From the IMG/VR virus record IMGVR_UViG_3300047321_000042, positions 1 through 28,288 of that record: 28,288 nucleotides of DNA, one strand, 5' to 3'. This document shows, one piece after another, positions 18,410 through 27,204 of this stretch; position 1 is the stretch's first letter, and each line of letters opens with the position of its first letter. A model generated the notes under the pieces. The model made no database searches and was not told where the DNA came from. It saw only the letters and a list, made by a program, of their open reading frames with translations. A program made the translations under genes and the position numbers. Origin of the DNA: a virus.

Positions 18410-19312
18410 TTACTTGAACAGCTTTAGGGTTTCGGCAACCATATCTGCTTCGAAGTGAGGCGCATATGTGTCACGTGCGTGGTTATACGCTTCTGTTACT
18501 GGATCCTTCACAACTGCGCCCTTACCGTCTGCACCTTCAGCAGAGGCGTTTGCTCCATTTGCACCGCTTTCAGCACCAGCTGGCTTGGTAACTAGCACGC
18601 CTTCAGGATTTTCTACACCCGTAGATGCAGAGTCAATCTTGCTAGTAGCAACAGGAGTCGTATCGCCAGTTACAGCAACGATAACGCCGTCTGCATCGTG
18701 AGTGCCCTTGATGGCCTTACCACCAACAGCTTCAACAACTAGAGCAGCCTTGTTACGGAAGTCGTCTTCAGTCTTGAAGTCGAATGCTTCCAATAGCTTA
18801 GTGACGCGATGAATTTGCGTGTCAGCTAGACCTTCAGTAACTTGTGCAATAACTTCTTTACGCTTGATCTGAGATAGAGCGCCTTGAGCCTCAACTAGAG
18901 CTTGCTTAGTTGCAGCAGCTTCAGCCGATAGAGCAGCATTAGCCTCTTGTAGCTTAACCAATTCCTTACCAGCCGTATCGCCGCTTAGTTCGATATCAGC
19001 CTTTTCAAACACGCCCTTTAGACCTTGTAGGAACGACTCAGCGATCTGACCCTTGATTTCAGAGTCTAGAGCAACTGCGTTTTCCTTGGCCCATTCTAGG
19101 ACGGTTTCTTCAACTAGAGCATCAACAGTCTTGACGGCATCAGCAGCAAATGCAGCCTTAGCTTCAACTAGCTTTGCATCATATGATTCTTGGATCTTGA
19201 CGAGTTCAGCCTTGACGCTTTCGTCAACAGCAGCTTCGAAAAGAGTCGTGGTCTTTTCTTTGAAATCTGCAGGTAGTTCAGCGTTTTCAAAAAGGGCTTT
19301 TAGTAGTTCCAT
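18410..19312 (-). CDS. 22: prohead core scaffold protein (T4 gp22-like)
   Basis: Scaffold protein of 300 aa, placed directly before the capsid gene as in T4. It is almost entirely helical and rich in Glu, Ala, Lys and Val (MELLKALFENAELPADF..., KLQEANAALSAEAAATK), with long heptad repeats at about 90-150, and a low-complexity Gly/Ala/Glu stretch before a helical C-terminus ending in LKLF. T4 gp22 forms the inner prohead core and is later degraded by gp21. AAGGAA precedes ATG. Sequence identity to T4 gp22 is low by eye; the call rests on composition and order. Confidence 0.88.
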   Translation of the reverse strand: MELLKALFENAELPADFKEKTTTLFEAAVDESVKAELVKIQESYDAKLVEAKAAFAADAVKTVDALVEETVLEWAKENAVALDSEIKGQIAESFLQGLKGVFEKADIELSGDTAGKELVKLQEANAALSAEAAATKQALVEAQGALSQIKRKEVIAQVTEGLADTQIHRVTKLLEAFDFKTEDDFRNKAALVVEAVGGKAIKGTHDADGVIVAVTGDTTPVATSKIDSASTGVENPEGVLVTKPAGAESGANGANASAEGADGKGAVVKDPVTEAYNHARDTYAPHFEADMVAETLKLFK

Positions 19313-19346
19313 TTTGGTTCCTTTCGGGTAATTCGTTTATAGAGAG

Positions 19347-19353
19347 TATTTAG
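19347..19353 (-). promoter_or_regulatory. late promoter of gene 22
   Basis: CTAAATA on the minus strand, 34 nt before the gene 22 ATG, the same spacing as the gene 23 proximal promoter. Confidence 0.72.
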
Positions 19354-19361
19354 TCGCCAAC

Positions 19362-19580
19362 TTATTCGTTGGTAACATCTTCGCCAGTATGTTTATCAAC
19401 AATCTTATGTAGCGTATTACCTTCAGCCTGGTGATGCCTTACAGTGCTTCGTGGGCTATAAGCTTCATGTTCATATGTTTCAGGTTCAGATTTACCTTTT
19501 GGGGTAACATGAACAACAAATGTACGCTTCTGTGGCACTGAACCGCCAGCAGATTCATATAGGTCTTTGAAGATACCCAT
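19362..19580 (-). CDS. hypothetical protein in prohead cluster, 72 aa
   Basis: A 72-residue polar protein (MGIFKDLYESAGG..., then KRTFVVHVTPKGKSEPETYEHEA) with a likely small beta region and a His-rich helix. It starts on the last base of the gene 21 stop (TAATG), so it is coupled to the protease. T4 has small core genes 67 and 68 near here, but upstream of 21; I cannot show homology. It may be a minor core component. Confidence 0.68.
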   Translation of the reverse strand: MGIFKDLYESAGGSVPQKRTFVVHVTPKGKSEPETYEHEAYSPRSTVRHHQAEGNTLHKIVDKHTGEDVTNE

Positions 19581-20197
19581 TATTTAGCCTTCTTGATTTC
19601 GTGAATCAATTGTTCGAATTTCTCCAAGAACAGAGCCTGAGCCTTTTCTTGGTTCTCTTTCTCAACCCAGATTCCGCCTTGTTGAACCCACTCAGTAGAT
19701 TCCTTCAATGCGTTCATATAGCAGTTTTGTCCCGAAGGCATATCAACCGCGTCGATGGCGTTGAGCATATATTCTGTGACATACTTTTGGCCGGAACGTT
19801 CTACGACATTACCAAGACCGCGAGTAGACATCCCCATGCGGAAACCTGCTTCCACTAGAGACTTGATTTGTTGTCCGTGAATATTATTTAGTACGCGCGC
19901 TTTTCCAATAACATCAGTCCCTTGCCAAGATAGAGACTCAATATAGACAGCCGCTTCTTTGATATTAGGGAACGGATAGTCAGGATGGTTTAGCTCACCA
20001 ATAGCACGATTGGCCTTTAGATAGCTCTCGATGTAAGTATCGACTGAGCTTTCCATCATTGCTTTTTCATAGATACGACCGTTGCGGTTACGTTTTTCGG
20101 TCATGATCATTGGACCTTCCAAATACAGAACCTTACCTTCAGCAGTTTGCTCGGTAAGGGTTTCCATATTTGGCGCCCACTCGCGTAGGAACATCAT
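19580..20197 (-). CDS. 21: prohead maturation protease (T4 gp21-like)
   Basis: Serine protease of 205 aa that cleaves scaffold and capsid propeptides in the prohead. GELNHP holds the predicted catalytic His71 and MSTRGLG the nucleophile Ser124, the order found in T4 gp21 and herpesvirus-like assemblins; the Asp-containing AIDAVDMPSG follows. The early NRNGRIYEKAMM block is also typical. AAGGAG lies before ATG, inside the end of the upstream gene. A helical, Glu/Lys-rich C-terminus may anchor it in the core. Confidence 0.94.
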   Translation of the reverse strand: MMFLREWAPNMETLTEQTAEGKVLYLEGPMIMTEKRNRNGRIYEKAMMESSVDTYIESYLKANRAIGELNHPDYPFPNIKEAAVYIESLSWQGTDVIGKARVLNNIHGQQIKSLVEAGFRMGMSTRGLGNVVERSGQKYVTEYMLNAIDAVDMPSGQNCYMNALKESTEWVQQGGIWVEKENQEKAQALFLEKFEQLIHEIKKAK

Positions 20198-20200
20198 AGC

Positions 20201-20545
20201 TTACGCTCCTTTACCAGGCGGCGTTCCGCCTTCAGGGGTAAAATCTCCAGCGGCCTTGTATAGAGTGCCGCCTTCAATATGCTTCAGTTCTAGCATACCA
20301 TCGCCTAGGACTTGTGTGACCACAACCTTAGCGCCGGCAGCATTCACGCCATAGTCACCAACCTTAATACCAGGCGGAACAAAAGTCATGCCAGATTCAA
20401 ACAGCGATTTAGCGATGAATTTTGAAGAGTCCGAACGGAACTGAGTCATACGAGCAGTCAAAAGCGACTTTAGAGCAGCTTTGGCTTCGGTTACTTTGTC
20501 CGCGTCTTTAGACAGAAACGAATTGATGATGTCTTGCTTTTCCAT
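20201..20545 (-). CDS. hypothetical prohead-cluster protein, 114 aa
   Basis: A 114-aa protein between portal and protease, the position of T4 genes 67/68. The N-terminal half is a charged helix pair (MEKQDIINSFLSKDADKVTEA); the C-terminal half (VPPGIKVGDYGVNAAGAKVV..) looks like a small beta barrel, ending in a Gly/Pro-rich tail. AAGGACT precedes ATG. A core role is inferred from position only. Confidence 0.72.
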   Translation of the reverse strand: MEKQDIINSFLSKDADKVTEAKAALKSLLTARMTQFRSDSSKFIAKSLFESGMTFVPPGIKVGDYGVNAAGAKVVVTQVLGDGMLELKHIEGGTLYKAAGDFTPEGGTPPGKGA

Positions 20546-20554
20546 ATTAGTCCT

Positions 20555-22228
20555 TTACTTTTTACTTGGGGCAGGAGGTTTAGTTGCCTTAGCAACCTTA
20601 ATCTGCGCATCTAGTTGGTCGTCATGGATACCAGCATCCATATCAGCTTGATCTTGAGCCGATAGATACTCACCAGCCTTGATCTCTTCATCAATCTCTT
20701 CAGCGGTTTCCTTGATCTCTTCATCAGTCATTCGCAGAATCTTCTTCTGGACTTGACGCTTAGAGAAATACTTACCAACGTATTCATCAGCTTGCTGGAG
20801 GGCATTTAGACGGCCTTCCATAATTTGTGCTTCTTGTTCTTCTTTGACGAATTCATCAGAAGCATAGTCGAATGAGAGTGATGGTAGAACAATTTCTTCC
20901 CAGTCATCCGCAGTCGTAATGCCCTTCAAAATCAACTGAGTGCGTAAAAGGTCTAGGAACAAACCGTTGAAACGGCGGCGTAGACGTTGAACGAACTTGT
21001 TGAACTTAATTTCATCACGGTTGATTTCCGTAGCGCGGTTACCAATAGAAATGGTAGCTTCGCTTTCCAGACGCGACTTAGGCACGTTCAGCGACTCAAG
21101 CAGTTTCTTCTGGAAGTAACGCAAATCTTCAATTTGGCCTAGGTTCTCGCCGGCAGGTAGAGTATCAATCTCAGTACCGCGTCCACCTTCACGACGAGGC
21201 AACCAATAATCTTCCATCATGGAGACTTGGTGAGAATTGCCTTTAACCTTACCCGTTGTGCCGTCATATACCAGTTTAGTCCGGTATTTATTGATCAGGC
21301 TCATCATGTATTCCTCAGCACCCTTCTTAGGAAGCGTACCAACGTCCACATAGAAAATGCGGCGTTCAGGCGCACGCGTAATACGATAGATTACGCAGGC
21401 ATCCTCTAGCATACGGAGGTTATTTAGAGGCTTTCTAGCCTTCTCTAGGTGGCCTAGGATAACGTTACCAGCATCACCCGATATAATCCCGCTATGCACG
21501 AATGCTACCGTGTCTAGGCTCAGTTCCAGAGCCTGCTCTACGCGAGAGACTAGGTTAGAGCGAACACCGGTATCGTTTGATGCTGAAGTCGCGTAGGTCG
21601 GGTCATACAAGAAGTATGAGCGAGTATCTACAATGCGATCGATCTTTGTTTGAGGGTCGGTCTCAGTTGCAATCTCTTTAACCTTCTTGATTGAACGAGA
21701 GTCTAGATTAACCAGCTTCAGAATGCCCTTCTTGGGGCGCTGAGGGTCAATGATCTTGTGGTAGTAGAGTCTACCATCGACATAGAACTGCTTGAAGATT
21801 TCATAAGAACGAAGATCGAATTTCAACAAGCGAATCAAGTAGTTGAATTCCTTGATAATCTTATCTTTCGTTTCTTGGGCCAATCCTTCCTGAATATCCT
21901 TGATACTGATAACAACAGGGCTTTCGTCAGCGTCTGCGGTAACAGCTTCATTGATGATATCATCCACTGCTCTATCCACCTCAGAGTGGATGACCATAGA
22001 GCGATATTCATTGATGACTTCAGCCTGATTACGCATATCCAGCTGATTAGCAAAGCCGGTAGTGTAGTAATGGTTAACGTCAATAAGATCGGATGCATCA
22101 TCGTTTTCAACAGCCACCAGGGTCTGTTTTTGGATGATTTTCTGTTCTTCTTCGCGCTCTGGATTAGCAACTTCCGTGCCTAGAAACAAGCGGGAGAAGC
22201 CATTGCGAATAGATGATTGGAGTGCCAT
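20555..22228 (-). CDS. 20: portal vertex protein (T4 gp20-like)
   Basis: Portal of 557 aa (T4 gp20 has 524) forming the dodecameric ring for DNA packaging and head assembly. T4-type blocks include YRSMVIHSEVDRAVDDIINEA, LKLVNLDSRSIKKV, YRITRAPERRIFYVDVG, LPRREGGRGTEIDTL and the NVPKSRLESE region with FNKFVQRLRRRF following. An acidic tail rich in Glu and Asp ends in APSKK. The start at 22228 is chosen, not the longer frame at 22279, because a late promoter lies within that extension and GAGGG precedes this ATG. Confidence 0.95.
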   Translation of the reverse strand: MALQSSIRNGFSRLFLGTEVANPEREEEQKIIQKQTLVAVENDDASDLIDVNHYYTTGFANQLDMRNQAEVINEYRSMVIHSEVDRAVDDIINEAVTADADESPVVISIKDIQEGLAQETKDKIIKEFNYLIRLLKFDLRSYEIFKQFYVDGRLYYHKIIDPQRPKKGILKLVNLDSRSIKKVKEIATETDPQTKIDRIVDTRSYFLYDPTYATSASNDTGVRSNLVSRVEQALELSLDTVAFVHSGIISGDAGNVILGHLEKARKPLNNLRMLEDACVIYRITRAPERRIFYVDVGTLPKKGAEEYMMSLINKYRTKLVYDGTTGKVKGNSHQVSMMEDYWLPRREGGRGTEIDTLPAGENLGQIEDLRYFQKKLLESLNVPKSRLESEATISIGNRATEINRDEIKFNKFVQRLRRRFNGLFLDLLRTQLILKGITTADDWEEIVLPSLSFDYASDEFVKEEQEAQIMEGRLNALQQADEYVGKYFSKRQVQKKILRMTDEEIKETAEEIDEEIKAGEYLSAQDQADMDAGIHDDQLDAQIKVAKATKPPAPSKK

Positions 22229-22254
22229 AATTGCCCTCGTTAATGTAGTATTAG

Positions 22255-22261
22255 TATTTAG
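22255..22261 (-). promoter_or_regulatory. late promoter of gene 20
   Basis: CTAAATA on the minus strand, 26 nt before the chosen gene 20 start and just after the terminator following gene 19. Confidence 0.72.
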
Positions 22262-22278
22262 GGCTAACCCACAAATCA

Positions 22279-22302
22279 AAAGGGACTCGTTAGAGTCCCT
22301 TT
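22279..22302 (-). terminator. terminator after gene 19
   Basis: AAAGGGACTC (22279-22288) pairs with GAGTCCCTTT (22293-22302); on the minus strand it ends in TTTTG. Confidence 0.85.
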
Positions 22303-22314
22303 CTTATTTGAAGA

Positions 22315-22842
22315 TTACAGCGTTACGTTAGGCTGGCTGTAGTTGACATAACGGAAAGTTACATCATATTGAGCGTAGCCATCCATTTCGCCCGAATCCA
22401 TAGACATCTGACCAACCGTAGCGGGCCAAGAGTCATGTAGAACGAAAGTCTTTGTAACATTGTCGTTCACGTCTAGTAGTTCCAACGTGATGTCGTTCAT
22501 GATGTTATCAAGACTGGTTAGACCCGTATTAGAGTCAGAACCGTTGATGTTTTCAGACCACTTCTGGAATGCATTGTACACGTTCATATCATTGACGCCG
22601 ATGAACGTAACAGTGAATTCTTCATAGGTACGATCACCAGGAACCGGCAATGTACGTCCGCCCCACGTTAGCTCGATTACACCAATAGCAGATGAAGGCG
22701 TGCTAGTTGTACGAGCAAGTAGAGAGGCTTGTGAAGCATCCGCTTGACTACCGGCATAACCAGGTAGGTTCACCGTGACACGCCAGCGGTTAGTACGGAC
22801 TAGACCAGAACGAACGGCTTGGCGAATTTGAGAAATCTGCAT
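22315..22842 (-). CDS. 19: tail tube protein (T4 gp19-like)
   Basis: Tube subunit of 175 aa (T4 gp19 has 163) that polymerises into the inner tail tube. Typical parts are an early TNRWRVTVNLPG strand, a GGRTLPVPGDRTYEEFTVTF block close to the T4 form, and the C-terminal MDSGEMDGYAQYDVTFRYVNY strand. AAGGAA precedes ATG. It follows the sheath gene on the same strand, separated by a hairpin. Confidence 0.95.
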   Translation of the reverse strand: MQISQIRQAVRSGLVRTNRWRVTVNLPGYAGSQADASQASLLARTTSTPSSAIGVIELTWGGRTLPVPGDRTYEEFTVTFIGVNDMNVYNAFQKWSENINGSDSNTGLTSLDNIMNDITLELLDVNDNVTKTFVLHDSWPATVGQMSMDSGEMDGYAQYDVTFRYVNYSQPNVTL

Positions 22843-22860
22843 TTTATTTCCTTTTCAAAG

Positions 22861-22883
22861 GAAGGGGAGATTTACTCCCCTTC
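22861..22883 (-). other. hairpin between genes 18 and 19
   Basis: GAAGGGGAG (22861-22869) pairs with CTCCCCTTC (22875-22883) around ATTTA. Only a short U-run follows on the minus strand, so it may attenuate or stabilise rather than fully terminate. Confidence 0.65.
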
Positions 22884-22887
22884 AATA

Positions 22888-24750
22888 TTAAGAGTTTTCT
22901 GTAAATGCCACGTCCGGACGGATAGCAGACAAGTTCAAGATCACCCAGTTGATAGAGTAAGTAGGCTTCAATAGCAACTGAACAACAAACTTGTTTTGCA
23001 AGCGCGTATCGGCATCGTTATTGTCGGCGTTACAAATCACACGGAAATCTTCAAACGCGCGACGGTTCTTCATGTTACGCAAGAACGGAGTAGCCGCATT
23101 CACGAATTGAGCACGAGTGCTAGCATCGTTTAGTTCGAACAAGTAGTAACGTGCCATAGCAGCAACACTCTGCTTAGCAACGATGAATGCCCAACGGACG
23201 TTCACGCGGCTGAAAGCAGAAGGACGTTGAGTCAACGTCTTATCGCCGTAAAGGACAATACCATCAGACGGGAACGTAACAATGCTGTTGATACCGAATG
23301 GGTACAAAGCGTTACGGTCATCTTCAGATGCAGACCAAGCCATCTTAGTGTAGTTCAAATACTTACCGCGCGTTAGACCAGCCGGGCTAATCCAAGGATC
23401 GTTGTTAACGAACGTGCGCGCGAAGATACCAGCCGTACCACCAGTAGCCGGAATCCAACGGTACACATCGTTGTACTTGTCGTACATGTAACCCCAGTTG
23501 TCGACTGCGAATGAGTAATTAGAGTCCTTGTTTAGACGGTTTTGACGCCAATCTAGAACAGAAGCTACTTCATTACCACGGTTATTCACAACGTCAGCCA
23601 ACATCGGAGCCACGAAAGGCATACAATCCATACGAGTTTCAGCAACGTCGATGATCGCCTTTTGTTCAGCTTCGCTAACAGCAGGAGCGATTAGGAACTG
23701 AATATCATATGCTTCACGGTTGGCGAATAGCTGGAAACCTTCTGTGACGTTAACCACTTGGTCATCCACACCACCAGCTAGAACCACTGTGCGGTTAGAA
23801 AGAGCAATTGACTTGTCGCCAACTCGGATGTACTTAGAACCCTTGTTGATAGCGTCCACATAGTACTGAGTTGTGCCGTCGGCAAAGCGAGCAGCAGGAT
23901 TAGACGTCATCAATTCATACTTCTCTAGAACGCCACCTAGAGAACCTGGATCAACAATCGTAGTAGCGAAAGCCACGCCATTTTGAGCCGCAGGAGCAGG
24001 AGTCACCGTAGAGTAGCCAGCAGTTTTCTCAACGTAGGTAACGATGCTGCCGTTAGCAACTACAGAATCGAATAGTGCAACGATGCCAGCAGTACCAGCA
24101 ATCTTAGCAGCAACTGCGGAAGCCGTATCATTAGCAGCAACTGTAACAGGAACACCAAATACAGTGATCGTCGCGCTTGCCGTAGCAGAGCCAGTTACAT
24201 ATAGGCTTTCTTTTTGTTTCTTTTGAGCCGTACCAGTCCAATATCCCGTGGTATCAACCACAGCGATAGCATATTCACCGGCAGAAGCGATGGGAACATA
24301 CGTGAATTGGTTAGCTAGTTCATGACCATCGAAGTGGGCTTGGTCGATAATTACGACAGCAAGACCGTTACCAGCAACTCCAGGATACTTGGCGATAAAG
24401 TCAGAACCTGTGAAATTGCCCGCGTCAAATGCGTCATCGTTCTTCACGAGTTCAGCCGTTTGACCTGTAGGGAATGCGTTACGCGCAGCAGCACCCACTT
24501 GACGAACAACCCATGCAGCCTTGCTGTATGAGAAGAAGTCTAGCAAAGGCATTACATACGGATACGTTACGTTGTCAGGAATGCCGAATTTGGCAACAAA
24601 TTCCTTTTCGCCGTTTGTGATTTGTGTAGGGGCATCTACTGGACCCCATTGGAAGGCACCAGCAATAGCGCCAACTTTATTGGCTACCTGCGTGGTGTAT
24701 AGGGTTTGATCGTCCTCAGAAGTAAGGACAGCAGGCGATAAAAATAGCAT
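22888..24750 (-). CDS. 18: tail sheath protein (T4 gp18-like)
   Basis: Contractile sheath subunit of 620 aa (T4 gp18 has 659). The start MLFLSPAVLTSEDD and the AGAFQWGPVDAPTQI block match the family. The conserved C-terminal domain includes YDKYNDVYRWIPA, SPAGLTRGKYLN, GIVLYGDKTLTQRPSAF, RVNVRWAF and YYLFELNDASTRAQF. The middle part (about 130-280) is variable and Ala/Thr/Val-rich, the outer sheath domains. AAGGAAG precedes ATG, and a late promoter lies 38 nt upstream. Confidence 0.96.
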   Translation of the reverse strand: MLFLSPAVLTSEDDQTLYTTQVANKVGAIAGAFQWGPVDAPTQITNGEKEFVAKFGIPDNVTYPYVMPLLDFFSYSKAAWVVRQVGAAARNAFPTGQTAELVKNDDAFDAGNFTGSDFIAKYPGVAGNGLAVVIIDQAHFDGHELANQFTYVPIASAGEYAIAVVDTTGYWTGTAQKKQKESLYVTGSATASATITVFGVPVTVAANDTASAVAAKIAGTAGIVALFDSVVANGSIVTYVEKTAGYSTVTPAPAAQNGVAFATTIVDPGSLGGVLEKYELMTSNPAARFADGTTQYYVDAINKGSKYIRVGDKSIALSNRTVVLAGGVDDQVVNVTEGFQLFANREAYDIQFLIAPAVSEAEQKAIIDVAETRMDCMPFVAPMLADVVNNRGNEVASVLDWRQNRLNKDSNYSFAVDNWGYMYDKYNDVYRWIPATGGTAGIFARTFVNNDPWISPAGLTRGKYLNYTKMAWSASEDDRNALYPFGINSIVTFPSDGIVLYGDKTLTQRPSAFSRVNVRWAFIVAKQSVAAMARYYLFELNDASTRAQFVNAATPFLRNMKNRRAFEDFRVICNADNNDADTRLQNKFVVQLLLKPTYSINWVILNLSAIRPDVAFTENS

Positions 24751-24787
24751 AAATCTTCCTTTATCTTGTTAAAGTTCAACCTAGTAA

Positions 24788-24794
24788 TATTTAG
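24788..24794 (-). promoter_or_regulatory. late promoter of gene 18
   Basis: CTAAATA on the minus strand in the short gap between genes 17 and 18, 37 nt before the gene 18 ATG. Confidence 0.72.
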
Positions 24795-24801
24795 ATGTAT
24801 C

Positions 24802-26625
24802 CTACAGGGCCATCCATTGTTCAAACGACATCATATTATTTTCAGTTACGTTCATGGCGTGACCGCCAATATTTGCAGCATACTCAACGACTTCATTATT
24901 TGCAATTTCAATGTAGCCGAATGGTAGAATACTTTCCATAGCAATATTGACGTTTCTCCTATAGAGATCAGCGCCGATATCACTACCACAATATTCGTTG
25001 AAAAGCTCGGTCTTGATGAACCAAGAAAACAACACCAATGGCATTACGGTGTCGTCGTGACATTCTTCATCGGCTTCGTAGCTTGCGCCCTTGGCGATGA
25101 ATGTGCCTAGTTCTTCAATAGTTTCCTGATCCTCAATAACCAGATACTCATTTTCAAGCAATGTCTTGAGGTTTGAACATCCAATGGATTTAACCTTTTT
25201 GGTTGTCTTCACGCCAGGTAGCGCAGCGTTGCCTTTACCGCCTTCTCTCAATCCGCCGATGGCGCGTTCTGAGTTAGACGTTAGAATCATATTCTCGTAT
25301 TCAAGTTCATAATACAAGATATATGTAACCTGACCGCCTACGTCATTATTCGCTTCAACGAGGACAGGACAATTGCCATACGTCATACATATATTTAGAA
25401 TTGTATGCGGGAACAGCAATGGGCTGATATTGTTATTCCTATATTTAGCCGCGATTTTGTAAGGATATTCAGTAACGTCCAATACGGTACATACTGAATA
25501 GTCTTGTCCTAATCCCCCAGCCGGGTCCGAGATAGCAAGATACTTTCTTGGCTTGTCCTTAGTTGGATCAACAGGCATTGCAACCTTAATTTTCCTTTGG
25601 CCAGTTTCATCCTCAGGATCAGGAATCTCAACGTGCTTGTGTTGGTATTCCAAGTAGACTTTGAAATACTCATCTTCTTGAATAGGGTTGATCCACTGCA
25701 TTCTTTCCAACACTTCGGTTGGGATAAGAGTGCCTGAAGACCCTTGGAACTTACAAGAGAACTCCTGGGCGAATCGAGAATATCCAATGTTGGCGATGGT
25801 TTCTTCTTTCCAACGTTCATCGCGTTTCGGGTGAGCATCCCAGATAACTTCAAGTCTGGTGTAGTAGTTTCTATTTGCGAGAGAATCCCGCCAAAGCATA
25901 TAAAACATACCACGAGCACCACGAGGCGTTGTCGTCATAATAACGCGCGACTCCTTACCAGACGTAATAACCGGGTAAGTTGATTCGTAGAATGTCAAGT
26001 CGTTTTCGATGAACGCTGCTTCGTCAATATAACAAAGGTCAACAGAACGTCCACGAATACCAGAAGCAGAAGTTGCTGCTGAGAAAATGATCGAGCCATT
26101 GTCGAACTCGATACGACGCTTGTTGTATACCTTAACGCCGTGCTGTAAGAAGAAAGGCAAGTACTCAAAGGCCATACGAATACGGTCCATAATTTCCTGA
26201 GCCTGTTCACCCTTATTAGCCAGAACGGCAATGGTCTTAGTTGGGTGGAAGATGGCAAACCAAAGAATGAACGCAGCCATCGCTGCTGTCTTACCCATCT
26301 GACGGGCAGTAAGCGTCAAGCTGAATCGATTCTCAGCATACATTTTGATCATCTTCTTCTGATAATCAAACAGCTTGAAAGGAATGATACCGTCATCCAG
26401 AGAAACAATACGACAATAGTTCTCGATGAAGTAAATCGGGTCTTTCTCACACCTTGCCGCTTCAATGATGTGATTCATTGAAAGCTCAGATTTGACAAAT
26501 GCCTTTTTGATCAGGATATTACCGTTGTAGGTGTCTTTATACGGCAACATAATGTCTTCAACCGGAAAAGGATGACCCGCACCATCCTTAAACGGAGCAT
26601 ACTGAATCGCTTTCTTCTCAAACAT
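24802..26625 (-). CDS. 17: terminase large subunit (T4 gp17-like)
   Basis: DNA packaging motor ATPase/nuclease of 607 aa (T4 gp17 has 610). ATPase motifs: Q-like FDYQKKM (86-92), Walker A ARQMGKT (107-113), Walker B LCYIDE with Asp201-Glu202 and coupling motif TTT (231-233) in TTTPRG. The RNase H-fold nuclease begins AISDPAGG with Asp367 and continues with VEANND and a late DDTVMPL acidic site. It overlaps gene 16 by 8 nt with GAGGTGAT as ribosome site. Confidence 0.97.
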   Translation of the reverse strand: MFEKKAIQYAPFKDGAGHPFPVEDIMLPYKDTYNGNILIKKAFVKSELSMNHIIEAARCEKDPIYFIENYCRIVSLDDGIIPFKLFDYQKKMIKMYAENRFSLTLTARQMGKTAAMAAFILWFAIFHPTKTIAVLANKGEQAQEIMDRIRMAFEYLPFFLQHGVKVYNKRRIEFDNGSIIFSAATSASGIRGRSVDLCYIDEAAFIENDLTFYESTYPVITSGKESRVIMTTTPRGARGMFYMLWRDSLANRNYYTRLEVIWDAHPKRDERWKEETIANIGYSRFAQEFSCKFQGSSGTLIPTEVLERMQWINPIQEDEYFKVYLEYQHKHVEIPDPEDETGQRKIKVAMPVDPTKDKPRKYLAISDPAGGLGQDYSVCTVLDVTEYPYKIAAKYRNNNISPLLFPHTILNICMTYGNCPVLVEANNDVGGQVTYILYYELEYENMILTSNSERAIGGLREGGKGNAALPGVKTTKKVKSIGCSNLKTLLENEYLVIEDQETIEELGTFIAKGASYEADEECHDDTVMPLVLFSWFIKTELFNEYCGSDIGADLYRRNVNIAMESILPFGYIEIANNEVVEYAANIGGHAMNVTENNMMSFEQWMAL

Positions 26626-27190
26626 CTATCACCTCATCAACCGCTTGAATCGGGGTCGGATCACCACCGCCTTCTTTCAACATCTTCAACACTTCAGATA
26701 GAGAAGCGTTAGTGGTGATGTTGGTCACGTTGTTCTGAGTGACATTAGCCGCCTTCTCAGCAGCCGCTTTAGCCGCTTTCTCAGCAGAGATTTCCTTGTA
26801 GATTTTCTGCATCTCAAGCAAATCCTTAGACAAACCTCTCATTGTGGTAGCTAGTTCGTTAAACACCGTGTAAGCCTTTGGGTGTTGAGTTTCAATAGCT
26901 ACGCTGAGAGCGCCCTCAAGAGCACTACCAGCCATATCAATCAGGGTATGGGTAATATTTCTTGAAGTGATATAGTCGTCCCGAATATCAGAATTCTCTG
27001 TTTCTGGGACCGAAGTAACCACTTCTTTTGGTTTGAAGGGGATCAGGGCACCGCCGCCGCTGCCTGGGTGTCCGCCGATCACTCCATCTTCATCAATATC
27101 AAACTCAGTACTATTAGCACGCTTGATCTCAACGCCGCGAGATTCCAGCATACCCAAGGTATCTTTTAACCTTTCGGACATTGTAGTCAT
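26618..27190 (-). CDS. 16: terminase small subunit (T4 gp16-like)
   Basis: Small terminase of 190 aa (T4 gp16 has 164), the DNA-recognition partner of gp17. An acidic, Gly-rich N-terminal linker (DEDGVIGGHPGSGGG) precedes a helical core with DMAGSALEGALSVAIETQHPKAY and a coiled-coil LSKDLLEMQKIYKEISAEKAAKAAAEK, consistent with ring oligomerisation. An Asn/Thr-rich turn and a last helix follow. AAGGA lies 8 nt before ATG. The gene position and length support the call. Confidence 0.9.
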   Translation of the reverse strand: MTTMSERLKDTLGMLESRGVEIKRANSTEFDIDEDGVIGGHPGSGGGALIPFKPKEVVTSVPETENSDIRDDYITSRNITHTLIDMAGSALEGALSVAIETQHPKAYTVFNELATTMRGLSKDLLEMQKIYKEISAEKAAKAAAEKAANVTQNNVTNITTNASLSEVLKMLKEGGGDPTPIQAVDEVIDV

Positions 27191-27204
27191 TTTTATTTTC
27201 CTTT

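Noticed and set aside
19581-19587. Late promoter CTAAATA at the end of gene 21
   Set aside because: It sits directly on the start codon of the 72-aa gene with no room for a leader, so it is probably chance (TAA stop plus ATG). Similar boxes inside genes 17, 20 and 21 were also left out.
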